A stretch of 9,969 bases of DNA, taken from NCBI GenBank assembly GCA_002494895.1, contig DADA01000086.1, positions 1 to 9,969 on the forward strand, in the 5' to 3' direction. Of the stretch, positions 6,625 through 9,969 are shown in pieces. This stretch comes from Nitrososphaera sp. UBA210 (GTDB lineage: Archaea; Thermoproteota; Nitrososphaeria; Nitrososphaerales; Nitrososphaeraceae). The translations under genes and the position numbers were made by a program. Under the pieces are notes generated by a model. That model did not search any database. It was not told where the DNA came from and was given only the letters and a program-made list of their open reading frames with translations. Each line of letters opens with the position of its first letter. Position 1 is the first letter of the stretch.

Positions 6625-6644
6625 ATGCAACAAGAGCGTTGCAT
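6625..6644. repeat. Perfect 7-bp inverted repeat in the 300-bp gap
   Basis: ATGCAAC at 6625-6631 and GTTGCAT at 6638-6644 flank 6 nt, the same geometry as the repeat at 6488. It lies mid-way between the dehydratase and the HEPN gene. The rest of 6508-6749 is T-rich with no convincing gene; a small AAGCC/GGCTT hairpin followed by five T's lies at 6563-6585. Confidence 0.4.
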
Positions 6645-6710
6645 AAAGACTTACCTACCAAACCGTCTAAATGGTACAAAATGTGTGCCAACTATTGCGT
6701 CACCTCAGCT

Positions 6711-6718
6711 TTTTATGC
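6711..6718 (+). promoter_or_regulatory. Probable TATA box of the HEPN gene
   Basis: TTTTATGC, centred about 35 bp before the ATG at 6750. It predicts a leader of roughly 9 nt, slightly longer than for most genes here. Confidence 0.4.
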
Positions 6719-6749
6719 TTCAAAGACCATCCATATTTCAATCTAGCAA

Positions 6750-7115
6750 ATGGCAAGCCACGCTCATCCGCGCGTTGTCAAGTACAACAAACTCAATGGA
6801 AAATACCTAAAGGATGCTGATGAGTTGCTCAAGAAAAAGGACTATTCGCAGGCATCCGAGAAGTACTGGGGAGCTGCGGCAGAAGCAACAAAAGCGCATG
6901 CAGAATCGGCCGGCAAACATCTAAAGACACATGCTGACCTATGGGATTTTGTAATTGGATTAAACAAAAAAGGGCCTGAGCTCAACCTCCTTCATCTCTT
7001 TGCTGATGCAAACCACCTGCATTCCAACTCTTACGAAGACGACTTGAGGCCGGAAGTTGTGGAAGAGCTCGCAAAATCGGTCAAGAAATACATCCATACA
7101 ATAAAGCATATGTAA
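6750..7115 (+). CDS. PaREP1-type HEPN domain protein
   Basis: 121 aa, all-helical. It resembles the archaeal PaREP1/HEPN family: 'YLKDADELLKKKDYSQASEKYWGAAAEATKAHAE' (19-52) forms the first helical pair with the typical YWGAAAEATK turn, and 'LLHLFADANHLHSNSYEDDL' (80-99) is the characteristic later helix. The catalytic Rx4-6H motif of HEPN ribonuclease toxins is not present in an obvious place, and no nucleotidyltransferase (MNT) partner adjoins, so a toxin role is not supported. Family members are abundant in archaea and mostly uncharacterised. Divergent from the dehydratase across a 303-bp gap; convergent with the protease gene 99 bp downstream. The ATG follows a TATA-like TTTTATGC. Function unknown. 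Confidence 0.75.
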   Translation: MASHAHPRVVKYNKLNGKYLKDADELLKKKDYSQASEKYWGAAAEATKAHAESAGKHLKTHADLWDFVIGLNKKGPELNLLHLFADANHLHSNSYEDDLRPEVVEELAKSVKKYIHTIKHM

Positions 7116-7214
7116 GATTGATTCGATGGCAGGCTGCAAAAACTACTCAAGGCTTTTCACTCTGACAATCTTTCTACCGCCTTACATCGCCTAGGGCGAA
7201 CAAGAATTTTCTGC

Positions 7215-7718
7215 CTACTGGATGTATGTCTGGTTGGACTTGTCAAAGTTGCTGACCACATGAAAGTCCCGGCTGAACTGGCTCTGCATCAGCGATTTCA
7301 GCTCGGGGTAAAGCGTGGAAGGATCTTCCTTTGCAAGCCGCGTCGCCGCGTGATCTTCGCCAAGCATCCAGTTGCACAGCTCAAAAGTCATCTGGCGGAC
7401 GGCGTTCTCGTCAACAATCCCAAGGCTGTGCAGGTATTCGTGTGCAAGCACCATGAACAGGTACGAGTTGTATTCCTCTTCCGAGCCCGTTATCTTTTTC
7501 ACAGCAGCCAGGAGGTAGCTGTTCACCACTATGGCGTTTGAGCCAAGCATGTGGTAGGCCCCGAGGTTGCTTGGCATCATCTGCAATATCAGGTTCAAGC
7601 CGGCCCTGTGCATCCCGAATTTCTGAAGCACGACTGACTTGACGAGTTCGAACGCCTCGTTAAAGTCCCGTAGCTTTGCTACCTTCTCGCGGAATTGTTT
7701 CTGCTGCTCTGTGGGCAA
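7215..7718 (-). CDS. Small putative zinc metalloprotease (HExxHxxGxxD)
   Basis: 167 aa. The key feature is 'AHEYLHSLGIVDE' at 92-104: HExxH (H93, E94, H97) extends to G100 and D103, the HExxHxxGxxD form used by some metzincin-like proteases, where Asp takes the place of the third zinc His. The surrounding helix 'YNSYLFMVLAHEYLHSLG' is typical of zincins. Residues 1-80 are helical with a strand 'NAIVVNSYLL' before the active helix, as in minimal zincin folds. There is no signal peptide or membrane segment, so it is probably cytosolic. Substrate unknown, and hydrolase activity is inferred. Start: the TTG at 7718 lies exactly 26-27 bp from a TATA box; no in-frame ATG or GTG is seen in the short stretch above it. 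Divergent from apt. Confidence 0.72.
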   Translation of the reverse strand: MPTEQQKQFREKVAKLRDFNEAFELVKSVVLQKFGMHRAGLNLILQMMPSNLGAYHMLGSNAIVVNSYLLAAVKKITGSEEEYNSYLFMVLAHEYLHSLGIVDENAVRQMTFELCNWMLGEDHAATRLAKEDPSTLYPELKSLMQSQFSRDFHVVSNFDKSNQTYIQ

Positions 7719-7740
7719 CGCGTCTATTGCACGATTCGAA

Positions 7741-7748
7741 TGTATAAA
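7741..7748 (-). promoter_or_regulatory. TATA box of the protease gene
   Basis: TTTATACA on the minus strand, centred 26.5 bp from the TTG at 7718, supporting this unusual start codon and a leaderless mRNA. Confidence 0.6.
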
Positions 7749-7783
7749 GCATATCGGAACTTCGGACGTCGATCTTCGTAATC

Positions 7784-7791
7784 TTTTTTAC
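7784..7791 (+). promoter_or_regulatory. TATA-like box of apt-mtnP
   Basis: TTTTTTAC, centred 27.5 bp from the GTG at 7815, predicts a leaderless bicistronic mRNA. It is T-rich rather than canonical. Confidence 0.45.
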
Positions 7792-7793
7792 TG

Positions 7794-7818
7794 CCACGCC
7801 CCGGCTTTAGTGGCGTGG
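7794..7818. repeat. Inverted repeat spanning the apt transcription and translation start
   Basis: CCACGCC at 7794-7800 and GGCGTGG at 7812-7818 flank 11 nt. The left arm adjoins the TATA box and the right arm contains the GTG start codon. A repressor bound here would block transcription initiation; a hairpin in RNA is not possible if the mRNA starts at the GTG. Confidence 0.4.
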
Positions 7819-8354
7819 GAGCGACCAAGCAGATCGACCTTCGCAGCGTCATAGGCGATTATCCCAATTTCCCAAAGGACGGCATCTTGTTCCGCGACGT
7901 AAATCCTGTCTTTCGCAATATCGACGCGCTGAATTACATTGCTGAAGAGTTCCATCACACTTTCGGGAAGGCAAAGATAGACGCGGTTGCCGGCATTGAA
8001 TCAAGGGGTTTTGTCGTGGCCACTGCTCTTGCCATGAAATTCGGGACGGGGATGATAATGATCCGCAAGGCCGGCAAGCTCCCAGGCAAGACACTAAAGA
8101 AATCATACGAAATAGAGTATGGGAGCGCCGTGATGGAGCTTCAGAACGATGCTATAACGGAGGGACAGAACGTGCTTGTGGCCGATGACCTCATTGCTAC
8201 TGGAGGCACTGCAGTAGCCGCATCGCAGCTCATAGAAGAAGTCGGTGGCAGGGTTGCTGGATTTGCATTTGTCATCGAACTGGGCGGATTAAAGGGCGCG
8301 GACAGGCTGCGCAAACTCGGTTACGAAGTACAGTCGCTGGTGGTTTACGATTGA
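7815..8354 (+). CDS. apt: Adenine phosphoribosyltransferase
   Basis: 179 aa. It transfers phosphoribose from PRPP to adenine, giving AMP and pyrophosphate. Seen: 'FPKDGILFRDVNP' at 19-31, the APRT hood motif that recognises adenine; 'ESRGF' at 62-66; 'RKAGKLPG' at 84-91, the flexible loop; and the PRPP-binding 'VLVADDLIATGGTA' at 120-133 with its acidic pair D124/D125. Length and order are those of bacterial-type APRT. The start is GTG at 7815, 27 bp from a TATA-like box; the next in-frame Met is at residue 73, inside the conserved core. The stop overlaps the start of mtnP, which produces adenine, so the operon is a direct salvage route. Divergent from the protease gene with 96 bp between starts. 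Cytosolic. Confidence 0.95.
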   Translation: MGATKQIDLRSVIGDYPNFPKDGILFRDVNPVFRNIDALNYIAEEFHHTFGKAKIDAVAGIESRGFVVATALAMKFGTGMIMIRKAGKLPGKTLKKSYEIEYGSAVMELQNDAITEGQNVLVADDLIATGGTAVAASQLIEEVGGRVAGFAFVIELGGLKGADRLRKLGYEVQSLVVYD

Positions 8355-9148
8355 CCCAGAGCGCGGATATCGGGATTATTGGCGGCACAGGCGTCTACGA
8401 TCCGGGGCTTTTTGCCGACAAACGGGAAGTAAAGGTGCACACGCCTTATGGCGAGCCGTCAGACCTCGTAACAGTGGGCGAATATTCCGGCGTACGCGTT
8501 GCGTTCATCCCGCGCCATGGAAGGGGGCATCGGATCCCTCCTCATATGATAAACAGCCGCGCAAACATCTGGGCACTCAAGCAGCTCGGCGTCAAGCGAA
8601 TAATCGCGCCCTCAGCGGTGGGCAGCCTGCAGGAGGCCCTCCGGCCAGGCGACATCGCGATTCCCGATCAGTTCATCGACTTTACGAAGAAAAGGGAATA
8701 CACCTTCTACGATGGCGGACAGGTCTGCCATGTTTCTGTCGCAGACCCGTTCTGCCCCGAGCTGCGCCAAATCGCTATAGGGAAAATAAAAGATCTGGAT
8801 TTTCCGCTCCACGACAGGGCCACGTACATTTGCATTGAAGGTCCGCGATTTTCCACAAGGGCGGAGTCAAAGTTCTACCGCGACGCCATGAGGGGTGAGA
8901 TAATTGGAATGACGCTGGTCCCCGAGGTGACGCTTGCAAGGGAGGCCGAGATCTGCTACCTTTCGATCGCGACGATTACTGACTATGACGTGTGGGCCGA
9001 CAAGCCCGTGAGTTCTTCAGAGATCATTGAGACGCTTGCCAGAAATGTCGAAAAAACAAAAAAGCTGATAGCAGACATCATTCCTGCGATACCTCAGAAA
9101 AGAGGGAAATGCACGTGTGGAACCGCGCTCGAAGGCGCTATTTTATGA
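8351..9148 (+). CDS. mtnP: S-methyl-5'-thioadenosine phosphorylase
   Basis: 265 aa. Cleaves methylthioadenosine, a by-product of SAM-dependent polyamine and related synthesis, with phosphate to adenine and methylthioribose-1-phosphate. Seen: 'IGIIGGTGVYD' (7-17) and 'RHGRGH' (55-60) for phosphate; 'SAVGSLQEALRPGD' (88-101); 'CIEGPRFSTRAES' (161-173); 'IGMTLVPEVTLAREAEICYLSIATITDYD' (185-213). D211 and D213 correspond to the Asp pair selecting 6-aminopurines, so MTA or adenosine fits better than inosine or guanosine. The C-terminal CTC (C254, C256) matches the CxC of archaeal MTAP II enzymes, with further cysteines at 126, 135, 161 and 202. The TTG start at 8351 overlaps the apt TGA (TTGA), which implies translational coupling. 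The 3' end overlaps the opposite gene by 6 nt. Cytosolic. Confidence 0.94.
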   Translation: MTQSADIGIIGGTGVYDPGLFADKREVKVHTPYGEPSDLVTVGEYSGVRVAFIPRHGRGHRIPPHMINSRANIWALKQLGVKRIIAPSAVGSLQEALRPGDIAIPDQFIDFTKKREYTFYDGGQVCHVSVADPFCPELRQIAIGKIKDLDFPLHDRATYICIEGPRFSTRAESKFYRDAMRGEIIGMTLVPEVTLAREAEICYLSIATITDYDVWADKPVSSSEIIETLARNVEKTKKLIADIIPAIPQKRGKCTCGTALEGAIL

Positions 9149-9442
9149 CGGCGGCCTGATCCCTTCTGGCAGCACCACATCGCCCTCTATGAGCTTGCGC
9201 TGTATCGTAAGCTGCAGCTGCTCCGGGTCGACTCCCATTTTCGCTACCTTGTCAAGCGTGCTCTTTGGTATCTTGACGCTTGCATTGTGGCCTCCTATCC
9301 TGCCAAAAGCGATTGCAGAAAACCTGAACTCTTTGCCCTTCAGGACGAAATAGCCTGAAAGCTTGCTTGCTACCATGCTTCCCTTCGCGCTTTTCACAAA
9401 GACCGTGACAGGAACGCTGCCGTCGCCATCGTCGCGCATCAT
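9143..9442 (-). CDS. Unknown protein, coupled to the gene at 9439
   Basis: 99 aa, not recognised. After an acidic start (MMRDDGDG) it shows alternating strands, 'VPVTVFVKSAKGSMVASKL' and 'GYFVLKGKEFRFSAIAFGRI', then 'ASVKIPKSTLDKVAKMG' and 'QLQLTIQRKLIEGDVVLPEG'. The 'VKIPKSTLDKV' stretch faintly recalls AbrB-type swapped-hairpin proteins, but the match is too short to name. No membrane segment or signal peptide. The start is the first ATG of ATGATG: its ATGA overlaps the TGA stop of the upstream gene, so the two are read from one mRNA with coupled translation. The longer frame from 9508 would lie inside the neighbour and adds a low-complexity basic stretch, so it is rejected. The 3' end overlaps mtnP tail to tail by 6 nt. 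Confidence 0.7.
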   Translation of the reverse strand: MMRDDGDGSVPVTVFVKSAKGSMVASKLSGYFVLKGKEFRFSAIAFGRIGGHNASVKIPKSTLDKVAKMGVDPEQLQLTIQRKLIEGDVVLPEGIRPPS

Positions 9443-9855
9443 TTCTTTGGCTCGACTCCGATTTCGACATTGCGGTTCACGTTTTCCTCGACCAGAAAGC
9501 TCCACCATTCAGGATCCTTTATCTGAAAATCCTTGACCTCCACTTCAATTGCCTTGTCGTCTGCGTCTGTAAACTTGAATGCTCCATTCTGCACCAGCTT
9601 GACGAGCCGCCATCGGAGGTGTCCCTTTCTGTTTCTGCTGACGGCTACTGCCCATTTCTTGTCCTTGTCAATTCTTGGCATGCCGATATAGTCCACTATC
9701 TCTAATATCCCCAGCCGCTTTTCTTCGCAGAACAGCTCTTTTGTCAGGAGGCTGCGCCAAATGTCCACCGACCCGACCGTCCTGCTGTTCTCGTTGACGT
9801 TTATCACGCCAAAGTAGACTACCTTGTCTCCTCCGGTAGGATCCGAAGTCGTCAT
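9439..9855 (-). CDS. Unknown protein, first gene of a coupled pair
   Basis: 138 aa, not recognised. Mixed alpha/beta, charged and soluble. Features: 'KVVYFGVINVNENSRT' near the N-terminus; 'DIWRSLLTKELFCEEKRLGILEIVDYIG' as a helix then a strand; a basic, aromatic middle, 'VSRNRKGHLRWRLVKLV'; 'AIEVEVKDFQIKDPEWWSFLVEENVN', with a WW pair in a predicted helix; and a short C-terminal tail. No catalytic motif is visible. The ATG at 9855 is supported by a TATA-like CTAAATAG about 30 bp upstream. Its TGA stop overlaps the ATGA start of the next gene, so the products may act together, possibly as a complex. The upstream gene ends 26 bp before this start, so some read-through is possible. Confidence 0.7.
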   Translation of the reverse strand: MTTSDPTGGDKVVYFGVINVNENSRTVGSVDIWRSLLTKELFCEEKRLGILEIVDYIGMPRIDKDKKWAVAVSRNRKGHLRWRLVKLVQNGAFKFTDADDKAIEVEVKDFQIKDPEWWSFLVEENVNRNVEIGVEPKK

Positions 9856-9881
9856 TAGCCCCTCATGCTGCGATGCAACGC

Positions 9882-9889
9882 CTATTTAG
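9882..9889 (-). promoter_or_regulatory. TATA-like box overlapping the upstream stop codon
   Basis: CTAAATAG on the minus strand, centred about 30 bp from the ATG at 9855. Its last three bases are the TAG stop of the preceding gene, so the promoter sits inside that gene's end. Confidence 0.4.
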
Positions 9890-9969
9890 CCCTTGCATCA
9901 TCGTACGGCCGCTCGAGCAGGATGCCAATGTTGTCGACCTTTAGGTTTTTCTTGAAGGGAATCCCGTCT
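9882..9969 (-). CDS. C-terminal end of an unidentified gene (cut by the window edge)
   Basis: An open minus-strand frame enters from the right edge and ends at the TAG at 9882-9884. Only 28 residues are visible, including 'KKNLKVDNIGILLERP' and a closing 'YDDARAK'. It reads like real protein (strand 'VDNIGILLE', charged tail), and the position, just 26 bp before the next same-strand start, is right for a gene end. Too little remains to name it. Confidence 0.55.
   Translation of the reverse strand, partial: DGIPFKKNLKVDNIGILLERPYDDARAK

Noticed and set aside
6498..6746. 82-aa plus-strand frame starting GTG at 6498
   Set aside because: The TATA box nearby belongs to the opposite dehydratase gene, transcription from it would begin past the GTG, and the translation is Cys/His/Ser-rich without any domain pattern.
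6616..6810. 64-aa plus-strand frame overlapping the HEPN start
   Set aside because: It overlaps a recognised gene in another frame by 61 bp and has only a very weak TATA-like element.
6750..7718. Toxin-antitoxin pair formed by the HEPN protein and the zinc protease
   Set aside because: The genes are convergent with separate promoters, and no toxin catalytic motif is visible in the HEPN protein.
9443..9508. N-terminal extension of the gene at 9143
   Set aside because: The 22 extra residues come from the reading of the upstream gene in another frame; the ATGA overlap gives a clear start.

Overview
The window looks like chromosome of an ammonia-oxidising archaeon (Thaumarchaeota/Nitrososphaerota, probably a Nitrososphaera-like soil lineage). 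The strongest evidence is a full-length 4-hydroxybutyryl-CoA dehydratase, a key enzyme of the 3-hydroxypropionate/4-hydroxybutyrate CO2-fixation cycle. Supporting evidence is the archaeal promoter layout (TATA boxes about 26-30 bp upstream of start codons, almost no Shine-Dalgarno sites), a PaREP1-type HEPN protein, an Lrp-type stand-alone RAM protein and an archaeal methylthioadenosine phosphorylase. Base composition is moderate. There is no tRNA, rRNA, CRISPR array, insertion sequence or integrase. The taxonomic call is inference from gene content.

Layout. 52-1580 (minus): an ArsA/Get3-like ATPase and, upstream of it, a stand-alone RAM (Lrp ligand-binding) protein, each with its own TATA box. 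1729-2444: two small unrecognised proteins, convergent. 2445-2913: mostly non-coding apart from one doubtful short ORF with a beta-rich, tail-fibre-like pattern. 2914-3827 (plus): msrB-msrA, a methionine sulfoxide repair operon. 3867-4724 (minus): a class I SAM methyltransferase. 4920-6446 (minus): 4-hydroxybutyryl-CoA dehydratase. 6447-6749: a 300-bp gap holding the dehydratase promoter and two perfect 7-bp inverted repeats. 6750-7115 (plus): HEPN/PaREP1 protein. 7215-7718 (minus): a small putative zinc protease. 7815-9148 (plus): apt-mtnP, an adenine and methylthioadenosine salvage operon. 9143-9855 (minus): two overlapping unrecognised genes. 9882-9969 (minus): the C-terminal end of another gene.

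How the genes work together. Two functional couplings are clear. MsrB and MsrA repair the R and S epimers of methionine sulfoxide and are separated by 8 nt. MtnP releases adenine from methylthioadenosine and Apt converts that adenine to AMP; their genes overlap by TTGA. The dehydratase serves central carbon fixation but stands alone here. The remaining genes are single units with their own promoters.

Most start codons were set by where the TATA box lies. This moves several starts inward from the longest open frame and gives starts that also match family N-termini. I see no clear defence system, mobile island or new multi-gene machine. The most interesting unknowns are the translationally coupled pair at 9143-9855, the HExxHxxGxxD protease divergent from apt, and the palindromes around the dehydratase and apt promoters.
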